NCBI GenBank assembly: GCA_023284085.1 | Contig: JAKVHY010000007.1 | Coordinates: 101,595-165,594, forward strand | Length of the DNA stretch: 64,000 nucleotides | From: Shewanella benthica | GTDB taxonomy: Bacteria; Pseudomonadota; Gammaproteobacteria; Enterobacterales; Shewanellaceae | Direction: 5' to 3' | Part shown: in pieces, positions 1 through 7,597 of the stretch | Layout: every line of letters begins with the position of its first letter | How positions within the stretch are numbered: position 1 is the stretch's first letter | Position numbers and translations under genes: made by a program | The notes under the pieces: model-generated | Told to the model about the DNA's origin: nothing | Database searches by the model: none | The model's input: the letters and a program-made list of their open reading frames with translations, nothing else

Positions 1-426
1 CAGGGGAAACCAAAGGTTATATTCAATAGGGATAATCAGTTGCTGTAATTTATTAAGATAAAGCTTAATGAGGCGTTTATTCTTGGTAACACCCACTTTC
101 AGCGCATCTGCGATCACTATGGGTAAAAGCGCAGCCGTTGCGCTGGTGGCATAGATAGGCTGATTAAACCCAGCAGCAAGCAGGTAGGGGATACGGCCGA
201 CATGGTCGATATGGCAATGAGTCACGAGCAGAGCTATTAGATTAGTGATGTCAAAGTTGATCTCTAATGTATTTGCATTGGCCTTACCGGCAGTTTCTGC
301 GCCTTGAAACAGACCGCAATCAATTAATACGGCGGACTGTGCATTGATATTTAATTGATGACAAGAGCCCGTTACTCCATCAACAGCGCCATGATGAGCG
401 ATATCCACATTCTGAAAATTCGACAT
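1..426 (-). CDS. Beta-CASP/metallo-beta-lactamase fold RNase-like protein (N-terminal part, runs off window)
   Basis: The minus-strand frame is open from an ATG at 426 to the window edge (142 codons) and has a strong ribosome site, AAGGAAGG, a few bases upstream. The translation carries an early VTGSCH segment (about residues 18-23) and a THCHIDHVGR segment. The latter matches the HxHxDH zinc motif of metallo-beta-lactamase hydrolases. The VTGSCH-type start followed by HxHxDH is typical of the YSH1-like (COG1236) beta-CASP family, whose members process RNA in the cytoplasm. The beta-CASP region and later zinc ligands lie outside the window, so activity cannot be judged. It is transcribed away from the polysaccharide locus and appears unrelated to it. 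Confidence 0.8.
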   Translation of the reverse strand, partial: MSNFQNVDIAHHGAVDGVTGSCHQLNINAQSAVLIDCGLFQGAETAGKANANTLEINFDITNLIALLVTHCHIDHVGRIPYLLAAGFNQPIYATSATAALLPIVIADALKVGVTKNKRLIKLYLNKLQQLIIPIEYNLWFPL

Positions 427-532
427 AATACCTTCCTTGTATTATCAGTAATCAATCTAATGTAGCTGAATAAATACCGGCATTACAAATTAGAATCCAT
501 CTAACCCTGCCCAAATATCCGCCTTCACCGGT

Positions 533-799
533 TTATCGCGGCTAAAGCCGCTCCTACATTAAGACGCGCAGCGACTACGGAACGCTGTGCTCACGGAACG
601 GCCTGCGGCCACATGAACGCCGCAAGCGGCTACGGAACGGACTACGTCCTGACGGACAACAGCACGCTACACCGTCCTCTTTGTTTTATGTAGGAGGGGC
701 TTCAGCCCCGAGTCTTGTGGGGTTATTCTCTCCCGGCTAAAGCCGGTCCTACATAAAGAGATGCGTCTATCCGTAAGAGGGCTTTAGCCCCGAATGTTT
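533..799. repeat. Cluster of REP-like palindromic elements
   Basis: Four copies of a palindrome with approximate core gtaggagsggctttagccscg occur here: reverse at 537-560, forward at 689-712, reverse at 732-757 and a shortened forward copy at about 777-796. Each has a perfect stem such as ggggc/gcccc or gccgg/ccggc with compensating base changes between copies. Compensating changes are what one expects of REP/BIME elements that fold in DNA or RNA. A fifth copy lies after the rfaH-like gene. Confidence 0.75.
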
Positions 800-870
800 C
801 ATTCCGTCTCCGCTTTTACCGTAAGTGAGCTTGCGAACGTTCAGTCCTCTGTTATCAGTTATCGCTTTAC

Positions 871-1010
871 CCGTAAGCGCAGCGTCGTCTCAGCTTCACC
901 AGACCAGACCAGACCGTCCTCTTCGCTCTAATCAGCGCAGCATCGTCCTAGCTTTTATCAGCATAGCGTCTTCTTCGCTTTCCCCCGTCTTAGCTTTCGA
1001 TCTTTTCCCC
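871..1010. repeat. Degenerate repeats of about 25 bp, 5' side of rfaH-like gene
   Basis: Successive units read approximately as agcgcagcgtcgtctcagctt, atcagcgcagcatcgtcctag and atcagcatagcgtcttcttcg, followed by degraded units. The shared core is cagcgnagcgtc plus tcttagcttt. The same family resumes immediately after the gene at 1648, so the gene sits inside a repeat tract. Confidence 0.6.
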
Positions 1011-1104
1011 TTTTACTCTAAAAACAATTCTGCTACCATTTTCAACCAGTGTAAGGAATTATGCACAGATACATTTGTGTTGTCAGATAGAGAAAAGAGT
1101 CAAA

Positions 1105-1647
1105 ATGAAAGCTTGGTACCTCCTTTATTGTAAACCCCGCGGTGAAGCAAGAGCCGTACATAACCTCACTTTACAAGAGATAGAAACTTATCTACCGACA
1201 ATTGGAGAGGAGAAGAAGGTTAAGGGGCAGGTCACAGTCAAACGTATACCTCTATTTCCGGGTTACCTATTCATTTATTTTGATCCACAAATAACCAGTG
1301 TTGCCCGCATACATTCCACACGCGGTGTTGGACGCATCGTCGGTTGCAAAGAGTTAATGACCACGGTCGATGACAACATAATTCACAGTATCAAAATGCG
1401 TGAACATAAACTCCTATCCGAGCTTCTTCCTGAATACAAGGCTGAAGGGACTGAATCTGGCGAGTTACCAGTAATAGATGTTGAATTTACACAAGGTGAG
1501 AAAATACGCTTCACCGAAGGCCCATTCGCAGAACTAGAAGGCATCTTCGAAGAGAAAAATGGCGATAAACGTTGTCATGTACTATTCGAAATCATGGGGC
1601 AACAAAAACGAGTATCAGTCCCTAAAAAAAGCATCAAACCTATATAA
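1105..1647 (+). CDS. rfaH: RfaH-like transcription antiterminator (NusG paralogue)
   Basis: Predicted 180-residue cytoplasmic protein that binds RNA polymerase paused at ops elements and suppresses termination in long surface-polysaccharide operons. The N-terminus KAWYLLYCKPRGEARA closely matches the RfaH/NusG NGN-domain start, and LFPGYLFIYFDP near residues 50-61 is the next family hallmark. The C-terminal KOW part (about 130-180) begins GEKIRFTEGPFAELEG. The ATG at 1105 was chosen over one at 1075 because the family start is MKAWY. E. coli RfaH is 162 residues; the extra length lies in the linker before the KOW domain. It lies about 850 bp upstream of a perfect ops sequence (2499-2510), which strongly supports the RfaH rather than NusG assignment. 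Flanked by repeat tracts on both sides. Confidence 0.9.
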   Translation: MKAWYLLYCKPRGEARAVHNLTLQEIETYLPTIGEEKKVKGQVTVKRIPLFPGYLFIYFDPQITSVARIHSTRGVGRIVGCKELMTTVDDNIIHSIKMREHKLLSELLPEYKAEGTESGELPVIDVEFTQGEKIRFTEGPFAELEGIFEEKNGDKRCHVLFEIMGQQKRVSVPKKSIKPI

Positions 1648-1995
1648 GACAGCGTCGCCTAGCTCCCACAGGCAAAGCCGACGTCTCGGCGCTAGTGACC
1701 TCTTAGCTTTACCAGCGCAGCGTCTGCTTCCCAGCCATCTTAGCTCATCAACCTGTAGGAGGGGTCTTTAGCCCCGAATCTTCCTCCCCATCTAGGCTCT
1801 AACCAGGCACGTGTTATCTTTGTTTTACCCAGCATCTTTACCTTTCCAGCGAAGCGTCGTCTTAGCTTTATTTGCCATCTTCGCTTTTATTACCTTCTTA
1901 GATTTTCCAGCGAAGCGTCATCTTAACTTTTAATGACCATCTCAGCTTCCACAGGCATAGCCGTCCTCTTCGAACCGTTAGCACAGCGTCATCTA
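1648..1995. repeat. Degenerate repeats of about 25 bp, 3' side of rfaH-like gene
   Basis: Directly after the stop codon come units such as ccagcgaagcgtcgtcttag (around 1848) and ccagcgaagcgtcatcttaa (around 1908), plus partial units at about 1649, 1710 and 1980. They belong to the family seen upstream of the gene. Variants with caggcaaagccgacgtc and caggcatagccgtcctc are interspersed. Confidence 0.65.
1754..1782 (+). repeat. REP-like palindrome
   Basis: tgtaggaggggtctttagcc followed by ccgaatctt matches the forward copies near 689 and 777, with stem ggggt/gcccc around a short loop. It is embedded in the other repeat family. Confidence 0.7.
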
Positions 1996-2421
1996 TGTAT
2001 TATTCATTATCTTTGCCACCCCATAGTCTTTCCCTATTCTATTTGTAAGAGATCCGCCATAGCTTCTTCTAGAAAGTAGAATCTCGATATTTAATGATGC
2101 TTGCACAAGGTAGGTCTAAGAGATTAAGTGCCTATTTTGTTGCTTTCTAGGCCTTTTATCGTTGCTGCATGCGGAATAATTGTAATCTGGTGGTTAATCG
2201 GCGTTTGTGAATTTATTTGGGTTAATAATGAGCAGCAACAGAGTGAAAAATCTTGTACAATAAGCCGCTTCATTCACTTCTATTTTTGGGTGCCGTGAAT
2301 GATGGAAGGAAATTATTATCAGTGTAGTGAGCCGTTAAGTGGGGAACCAGCCACATAATTCGGTTAACCCCCCTAATGTAATGGAGCACAGAAACAACAA
2401 GGTAAAAAGTACACATTTACT
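1996..2421. other. Spacer before the polysaccharide operon; possible small hydrophobic ORF
   Basis: No recognised gene. The only frame of note runs from GTG 2128 to a stop at 2298 (56 codons), with a hydrophobic middle (VAACGIIVIWWLIGVCEF) and a weak aagaga ribosome site. It could encode a one-helix membrane peptide or be chance; I do not call it a gene. Confidence 0.3.
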
Positions 2422-2451
2422 TTGTTCTGTATTGCTTCGTAGGGCTAAAAT
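2422..2451 (+). promoter_or_regulatory. Candidate sigma-70 promoter of the polysaccharide operon
   Basis: ttgttc (2422-2427) and taaaat (2446-2451) are separated by 18 bp. Transcription would start near 2458, placing the JUMPStart/ops element at about +13 to +52 of the transcript, where RfaH would need it. The position is persuasive; the hexamers are only moderate matches. Confidence 0.4.
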
Positions 2452-2470
2452 TTAGATTTACGCTAGCTCG

Positions 2471-2510
2471 TAGGGCAATTTGGAAGCCGTAATCCATGGG
2501 CGGTAGCGTG
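2471..2510 (+). promoter_or_regulatory. JUMPStart element containing a perfect ops site (RfaH recruitment)
   Basis: Positions 2499-2510 read ggcggtagcgtg, identical to the 12-base ops core that pauses RNA polymerase and recruits RfaH. Upstream bases 2480-2498 (ttggaagccgtaatccatg) align well with the rest of the 39-bp JUMPStart consensus, including the tggnagcngt and cca-g blocks. It precedes wecA by about 200 bases on the same strand. Established function: with RfaH it keeps polymerase processive through long O-antigen and capsule operons; here about 23 kb follow without an obvious strong terminator. Confidence 0.92.
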
Positions 2511-2706
2511 TCTGAAATTTAGTTAAACCAATGGTTTGTCTGATTGTATCGAACTTTGATATCAATGATTCGATTTCTAACTATCAACCTGAGTTCAGTC
2601 TAGAGCAGAAATGTCGACATAGTACTTAAATATGTGATTTTTCGAAGTATGATTATCGTTATTTGTTAATTTTGAGCGAAAAAGCATTATAGTGAAAGGA
2701 CTTCTA

Positions 2707-3747
2707 ATGAGTTATCTCGTTCCCTTAATTTGTACATTTTTTATTTCATTTTATACAATTAAATTTACCAAACCCTTAGCTGTAAAAATTGGCTTAGTGG
2801 ATCTTCCAAACATGCGAAAAGTTCATGTTGGAGAAATTCCTCTCATTGGAGGCATATCCATCTATATTGGAGTGCTTACAACCTCTATGTTGTTTATAGA
2901 CTCGAGTCGAGAGCTAAATATTTTTTTAGTCGCTGCTGCTATGGTGCTCTTTATCGGAATTTTGGATGACCGATACGATCTTTCGGTACGCTTAAGGTTA
3001 GTCGCACAGATTATTGTTGCTTCTATGATGATCTTTGGAACCGAAATCTACCTTACGAGTTTTGGCCATATCTTTGGTTTTATTGAATTTCAATTGGGTC
3101 CAGTAGGTGCATTAGTGACCATCATCGCCATTATTGGTGGAGTGAATGCCTTCAACATGATAGATGGCATCGATGGTTTAGCTGGAATGCTGAGTTTAGT
3201 GACATTTGTCTCATTGGCATTTTTGTTAGGCCGGGTAAGTAATGATTGGTACATGCTACCAATACTCTTTATTGCTTCTATTTCTGCTTATCTAATGTTC
3301 AATCTTGGCTGGCCATCAAAGTCTCTGCAAAAAATATTTATGGGTGATGCTGGTAATATGTTTATTGGCTTGACTGTAGTTTGGCTGTTAGTTGTTGGAT
3401 CTAGTGCTGAGGTCAATGCATTTAGACCTGTTACCGCATTATACCTTATAGCCATTCCATTAATGGATATGGCTGCCATTATGTATAGACGCATAAAAAA
3501 AGGGGGCTCGCCGTTCAAACCTGATAGAGAGCATCTCCACCATATTTTCGAGCGAATCGGCTATACAAGAAAACAGACTCTTGCTCTAATTACCACAGCA
3601 GGAGCCGCTCTTGCCTTTATCGGTTGTGCTGGTGATATTTATCAAGTACCAGAGTGGATAATGTTTGCTACTTTTATCTGTATTTTTTCCATTTATACTT
3701 GGGCTTTGTCTCATATCTGGTTAATTTTAAAGTGGTTGAGAAAGTAG
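2707..3747 (+). CDS. wecA: WecA-family undecaprenyl-phosphate GlcNAc-1-phosphate transferase
   Basis: Integral membrane enzyme predicted to transfer a HexNAc-1-phosphate (GlcNAc in WecA) from UDP-sugar to undecaprenyl phosphate, starting lipid-linked glycan assembly at the cytoplasmic face. About ten hydrophobic segments. Hallmarks in order: VGLVDLPNMRKVH (29-40), LDDRYD (86-91), NAFNMIDGIDG (147-157, catalytic Asp cluster), FMGDAG (211-216) and a late DREHLHH histidine motif. The full family pattern and length (346 versus 367 in E. coli) are kept. ATG 2707 is preferred to the in-frame GTG 2692 because AAAGGA sits 6 bases before it. First gene of the operon, about 200 bases after ops. A related hexosamine substrate is possible. 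Confidence 0.93.
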   Translation: MSYLVPLICTFFISFYTIKFTKPLAVKIGLVDLPNMRKVHVGEIPLIGGISIYIGVLTTSMLFIDSSRELNIFLVAAAMVLFIGILDDRYDLSVRLRLVAQIIVASMMIFGTEIYLTSFGHIFGFIEFQLGPVGALVTIIAIIGGVNAFNMIDGIDGLAGMLSLVTFVSLAFLLGRVSNDWYMLPILFIASISAYLMFNLGWPSKSLQKIFMGDAGNMFIGLTVVWLLVVGSSAEVNAFRPVTALYLIAIPLMDMAAIMYRRIKKGGSPFKPDREHLHHIFERIGYTRKQTLALITTAGAALAFIGCAGDIYQVPEWIMFATFICIFSIYTWALSHIWLILKWLRK

Positions 3748-3890
3748 TTGCCAGCGACCCCAAATGATCACTCTGAAAGGGGACCAGCTGGTTTTATTCG
3801 ATCATATATCCGTTTAGTTAGTTTCAGTGTGTGGATCTAGCTATAGGGTCAATTCCTTACTAATTTATTTTCATTAATACTTATATCATT

Positions 3891-4283
3891 ATGAATCATT
3901 TTAAACATATTCTAGTTGCTATCCCATTTATCTTCCTTTCTGCTTGCAGTTCAGCTCCCCCACAAGTCGAAGCTTCTATATCCTTAATTGGTCCAACAAC
4001 ATCTAAGATATCCGGTCAAGTTATACCTGAGTCACTTTGGGTGAACATGCAAATGACCCCCACAGGTGTTTCGCAGATTTACCAGGACTATCAACTTCAA
4101 TATGGTGATAAGTATATATCAGCATTAAACCAAGACTGCCGAAAAATGTTGATATCAAAAGAGTTTGGAGCAGCTAAAGCACAAAGGCGAACAGTCTGTG
4201 AAGCGGCTGATCAATCTTGGGTATTACTGCCTTTAATGGTTGACAGTAAAGAGAAAGCATTCGAATTAAGCCAACCAGATTAA
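3891..4283 (+). CDS. Predicted lipoprotein of the polysaccharide operon
   Basis: A 130-residue protein with a classic lipoprotein signal: positive n-region, hydrophobic stretch and lipobox LSAC, putting the acylated cysteine at residue 19. The mature part begins SSAPPQVEAS and has two further cysteines (in QDCRKM and RTVCEAA) that could pair in the periplasm. I recognise no named domain. Lying between wecA and the KpsD-like exporter, it may assist assembly or export of the polymer; this is inference from position. The 143-base gap before it has no clear terminator, and its ribosome site is weak. Confidence 0.75.
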   Translation: MNHFKHILVAIPFIFLSACSSAPPQVEASISLIGPTTSKISGQVIPESLWVNMQMTPTGVSQIYQDYQLQYGDKYISALNQDCRKMLISKEFGAAKAQRRTVCEAADQSWVLLPLMVDSKEKAFELSQPD

Positions 4284-4384
4284 TTAAAGTAATTAGATTA
4301 CAAATTCCTTATGATGAGTGCGGCTACTTTATGAGTGGTACTCGTGATTTAGTTTCAAAAGTAAAATGAACCAGGTTAATTACC

Positions 4385-6127
4385 ATGTTATCTCATATCA
4401 GAAAAGCTCTTATCTTTGGCGCCTTCTTACTCTCGATATCAGGCTTGTTTATCCCCGCATTTTCTGCACAGCAAGCTTCGACAGCTAATGTTACATCACT
4501 TTCTCAATTACAGAGTGCTGGTAGCAATAATGCCGCAATGCCTAATGCGAGTTTGCAAAGTGGCACTTATACTAAACAACATAGGTCAGGTATTTTATTA
4601 CCCGGTGAAACTAGCATAGATCAACTTTTACCTACTGCAGAAGAGGGCTTACCGCCACCTTTTGGTGCGAACTTGTTTGCTGGTGGTTACGAATCAGAAC
4701 GCATCGATGGTTTAAACGAAGATTATGCTATCGCTTCAGGCGATAAAATCTCGATCTGGTTGTGGGGAGCTGTGAACTTATCCGAAGTACTTACAGTCGA
4801 TAATCAAGGTAATTTGTTTATTACCAATATTGGGCCTGTTCACGTTGCCAATGTGAAAGCGAGCCAGATTAATGATGTCGTCAGTAAAAAAATCCGTAGC
4901 ATATACAAAGATGCAGTACAAATATATGTCAATTTATTAACATCAACACCTGTGAGTGTATACATCACGGGGAGTATAATTAGACCAGGTCAATATGCTG
5001 GTTTAGCATCGGACAGCCTGCTTTATTACCTGAAACGTGCCGGAGGCATCGACTCAGAAAGAGGCAGTTATCGAAGTATTAAGATATTGCGTAATAATGA
5101 GACTATTCATGAAATCGATCTCTACGATTTTATTGTAAAAGGTGAAATTGTAAAATTCAACTTTAAAGATAATGATGTCATATTAGTCTCCCGTCAAAAT
5201 GCTACCGTAGTCGTTTCCGGCAGCGTCAGATATCCATTCCGATTTGAATTTAAAAATGATGGAACACAAGGTGAGGAACTGATCAGCTATGCTAGGCCTT
5301 TGGCTAAAGTGAGCCATGTCGGTGTAGTCGGTGATCGCAAAACCGGTCCCTTTTCTGTCTATATGCCATTTGCAGAGTTTAAAAAGTTTGAATTAAAAGA
5401 TGGTGATCGTTTGATGTTTAATGACGACATTAGGCCACAGGTGTTTGATATTCAAGTTGCAGGTAGCTATTTAGGCCCTTCGTACTTTGCGGTAAAAAAT
5501 AATACTCGCCTTCATGATCTACTTGCCCATGTGCCTATTGATGCAGATCTAGCTAATAGTGGTGCAATATACATTCAGCGTAAGAGTGTGATTGAGCGCC
5601 AAAAGCAGATGATTGAAGACTCGCTTAATCGATTAGAAAGGAGTGTATTTACCGCGCCAGCATCTTCAGATGGTGAAGCAAGGATTAGGGCTGAAGAAGC
5701 TAAAATGATCCTCGAGTTCACCAAACGTGCTCGGCAAGTAACACCTCTTGGTAAGGTGATAGTTTCCGATGAAGGTAAAGTCGCCAATGTTTTACTTGAG
5801 CAGGGGGATATCATTTATATACCGGCGAAAACTGATCTGATTCATATCGGTGGTGAAGTGATGATGCCTCAGGCTGTTGTTTTCAACGAAAATGCTACAG
5901 TAAGGGATTATATTGCCTGGGCTGGCGGATACTCTGAAAGAGCCAATTATGAACAGATAATGGTGATACATCCTAATGGCATGATTAATACCAATGTTAC
6001 AGGTAAATTACTGGCTGGCGATCAGATATTAGTATTGCCAAGAGTAGACGCCAAAACAATGCAGGCAGTGAAAGATATAACTCAAATTATTTATCAGATT
6101 GCCGTTGCTGCTAATGCGATGAATTAG
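4385..6127 (+). CDS. kpsD: KpsD-like polysaccharide export protein (periplasm/outer membrane, SLBB domains)
   Basis: Predicted 580-residue exporter component that forms the periplasmic/outer-membrane part of a capsule export channel. Signal peptide in residues 1-28 (cleavage near FSA-QQ). A poly-export domain follows (YAIASGDKISIWLWGAV near 114-128, typical of Wza/KpsD starts). Several SLBB-like beta-grasp segments come after it, for example VYITGSIIRPGQYAG around 195 and VVVSGSVRYPFRFEF around 276, with a last one near 488. Length agrees with E. coli KpsD (558) rather than Wza (379), and there is no lipobox cysteine. KpsM follows only 8 bases downstream. The wza/kpsD naming is family-level. 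Confidence 0.88.
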   Translation: MLSHIRKALIFGAFLLSISGLFIPAFSAQQASTANVTSLSQLQSAGSNNAAMPNASLQSGTYTKQHRSGILLPGETSIDQLLPTAEEGLPPPFGANLFAGGYESERIDGLNEDYAIASGDKISIWLWGAVNLSEVLTVDNQGNLFITNIGPVHVANVKASQINDVVSKKIRSIYKDAVQIYVNLLTSTPVSVYITGSIIRPGQYAGLASDSLLYYLKRAGGIDSERGSYRSIKILRNNETIHEIDLYDFIVKGEIVKFNFKDNDVILVSRQNATVVVSGSVRYPFRFEFKNDGTQGEELISYARPLAKVSHVGVVGDRKTGPFSVYMPFAEFKKFELKDGDRLMFNDDIRPQVFDIQVAGSYLGPSYFAVKNNTRLHDLLAHVPIDADLANSGAIYIQRKSVIERQKQMIEDSLNRLERSVFTAPASSDGEARIRAEEAKMILEFTKRARQVTPLGKVIVSDEGKVANVLLEQGDIIYIPAKTDLIHIGGEVMMPQAVVFNENATVRDYIAWAGGYSERANYEQIMVIHPNGMINTNVTGKLLAGDQILVLPRVDAKTMQAVKDITQIIYQIAVAANAMN

Positions 6128-6135
6128 GTGAACAC

Positions 6136-6921
6136 TTGACTCAAATTATAAAACGTAATAACTGGGCAATATGGCGTGACGTCATATTTGCTCTTTTTGT
6201 GCGAGAAATTAGAACTGGCTTTAATGATAAGTTTGGTCTTGCTTGGTCAATAGTGAACCCTGTAGCCTTTATTTTTATACTCTCCTATATGAGAGGAAGA
6301 ATGGATGGCGGTGAAACTCATACCGTACCAACATTTGTTTTTATGATGTACGGTATGTTGCTAATTCAATTCTTTCTTGAAGTAATGAGTGGTGTATCAG
6401 GTTCGATTAATAAAAATAAACCCTTGTTTGCCTTTAGACAAGTTCAGCCCATTAGTAGTATGCTAGCAGTATCACTATTTCAAACCTTGGTTAAGCTGTT
6501 CGTTTTTGTTGTTATTTTGGTCATCATGTACTTTCTTAAAATGGAGGTGGTTATCGCAGATCCTATAAGACTGATGATTAATTTTTTTTTGGTAGGCTTA
6601 CTTGGTTTTTCTTTAGGGGGAATGTTTGCGATTGCTATCTGTTTCGTCCCTGAATTTAAAAAAATACAATCAATGCTTACCAGGCCGCTATTTTTTATCT
6701 CTGCAGTGTTCTTTTCATTGCAAGATATTCCTGCCGAGCATAGGTACTTATTTGATTGGAATCCCATACTACATGCAATAGAGCTATCACGATATGCAGC
6801 ATATCCTTCATATGGCTCTGTTGGTGTGAGTGAATCTTATTTAATTGAATCCACAATTGTTTTGACATTTTTCTCATTAGCCTGCTATTACAGTTTCTGG
6901 AAACAGGCTATCAGTCGCTAA
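6136..6921 (+). CDS. kpsM: Capsule-type polysaccharide ABC transporter permease (KpsM family)
   Basis: A 261-residue inner-membrane permease with about six hydrophobic segments and the ABC-2 capsule-permease signature FALFVREIRTGFNDKFGLAW near residues 15-34, followed by NPVAFIFILSYMRGR. It pairs with the ATPase encoded just downstream to move the finished polymer across the inner membrane. Start is a TTG at 6136 preceded by AGGTG five bases away; no ATG in a matching position restores the family N-terminus. Immediately follows the KpsD-like gene (8-base gap), suggesting translational coupling. Confidence 0.92.
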   Translation: MTQIIKRNNWAIWRDVIFALFVREIRTGFNDKFGLAWSIVNPVAFIFILSYMRGRMDGGETHTVPTFVFMMYGMLLIQFFLEVMSGVSGSINKNKPLFAFRQVQPISSMLAVSLFQTLVKLFVFVVILVIMYFLKMEVVIADPIRLMINFFLVGLLGFSLGGMFAIAICFVPEFKKIQSMLTRPLFFISAVFFSLQDIPAEHRYLFDWNPILHAIELSRYAAYPSYGSVGVSESYLIESTIVLTFFSLACYYSFWKQAISR

Positions 6922-6944
6922 ACAATATTTCTGATGTGATAATT

Positions 6945-7595
6945 ATGATCAAGCTGAATAACATTACAAAATATTATCCGTCAAAGTTAGGTAATCAGTA
7001 TATTTTTAAAGATCTTAGCTTTGAAATCCCCTCGGGTCATAACATTGCCATTTTAGGTTCCAATGGTGCGGGTAAATCGACACTGTTCAGGTTATTAGCG
7101 GGTAGTGAATACCCTAATAAAGGCAGTGTCGAAACAGATCTGAATCTATCTTGGCCTGTCGCACTAACAACCGGAATACATGGGCAGATGACGGGCAGTG
7201 AAAATGCGCGATTTATTGGCATGATCAATGGCGTGGCGGACCTCAATCTATATGAAAAAAGAGTCCGTACCTTTGCCCAATTAGGCGCCAAATTTGACCT
7301 GCCAGTAAATACCTATTCGAGTGGTATGAAACCGAGACTAGCCTTTGCTTGCTCTATGGGAATCGATTTCGATGTGTATTTGATTGATGAAGTGACGTCA
7401 GTTGGAGATGCTAAATTTAGACAAAAAACAAAACAAGCGCTTACTGCTAAAAGCAATAATGCCAATGTTATTATGATCAGTCATGAGATGGATGAATTAA
7501 GACATTTCTGTGACAGCGCTATCGTACTGCATAAAGGCCAACTGACATTTTACAATGACCTAGAGCAAGGCATTAAACATTACCAGGCGTTATAA
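6945..7595 (+). CDS. kpsT: Capsule-type polysaccharide ABC transporter ATPase (KpsT family)
   Basis: A 216-residue ATPase of the KpsT/CtrD/BexA type. Walker A GSNGAGKST (38-46), signature YSSGMKPRL (124-132), Walker B VYLIDE (144-149) and a SHEM switch histidine near 180. ISWPVGL-type region present as LSWPVALTTG. It lacks the C-terminal carbohydrate-binding domain of O-antigen Wzt proteins, so export should not depend on recognising a terminal sugar cap. ATG 6945 gives the family N-terminus MIKLNNITK; a GTG at 6936 would add three residues. Only 2 bases separate it from the KpsE-like gene. Confidence 0.93.
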   Translation: MIKLNNITKYYPSKLGNQYIFKDLSFEIPSGHNIAILGSNGAGKSTLFRLLAGSEYPNKGSVETDLNLSWPVALTTGIHGQMTGSENARFIGMINGVADLNLYEKRVRTFAQLGAKFDLPVNTYSSGMKPRLAFACSMGIDFDVYLIDEVTSVGDAKFRQKTKQALTAKSNNANVIMISHEMDELRHFCDSAIVLHKGQLTFYNDLEQGIKHYQAL

Positions 7596-7597
7596 AT

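Larger units (their letters stand above)
427..1104. other. Gene-free spacer filled with short palindromic repeats
   Basis: No convincing gene is visible. The stretch holds REP-like palindromes (537-560, 689-712, 732-757, 777-796), palindromic GC-rich runs around 563-650 (for example gcctgcggcc and ccgcaagcgg, separated by recurring tacggaacg), and from about 871 a second repeat family built on agcgnagcgtcntcttagcttt. It ends in the 5' untranslated region of the rfaH-like gene. An open frame at 825-1133 is an accident of repeat composition. Confidence 0.6.

Noticed and set aside
825..1133. 102-codon plus-strand frame upstream of the rfaH-like gene
   Set aside because: It consists largely of translated short repeats and overlaps the rfaH start in another frame; no ribosome site or family features.
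3748..3890. accagctggt palindrome followed by Ts near 3786-3800 as a terminator after wecA
   Set aside because: No loop is possible in this 10-base palindrome, the T-run is short, and the operon clearly continues.
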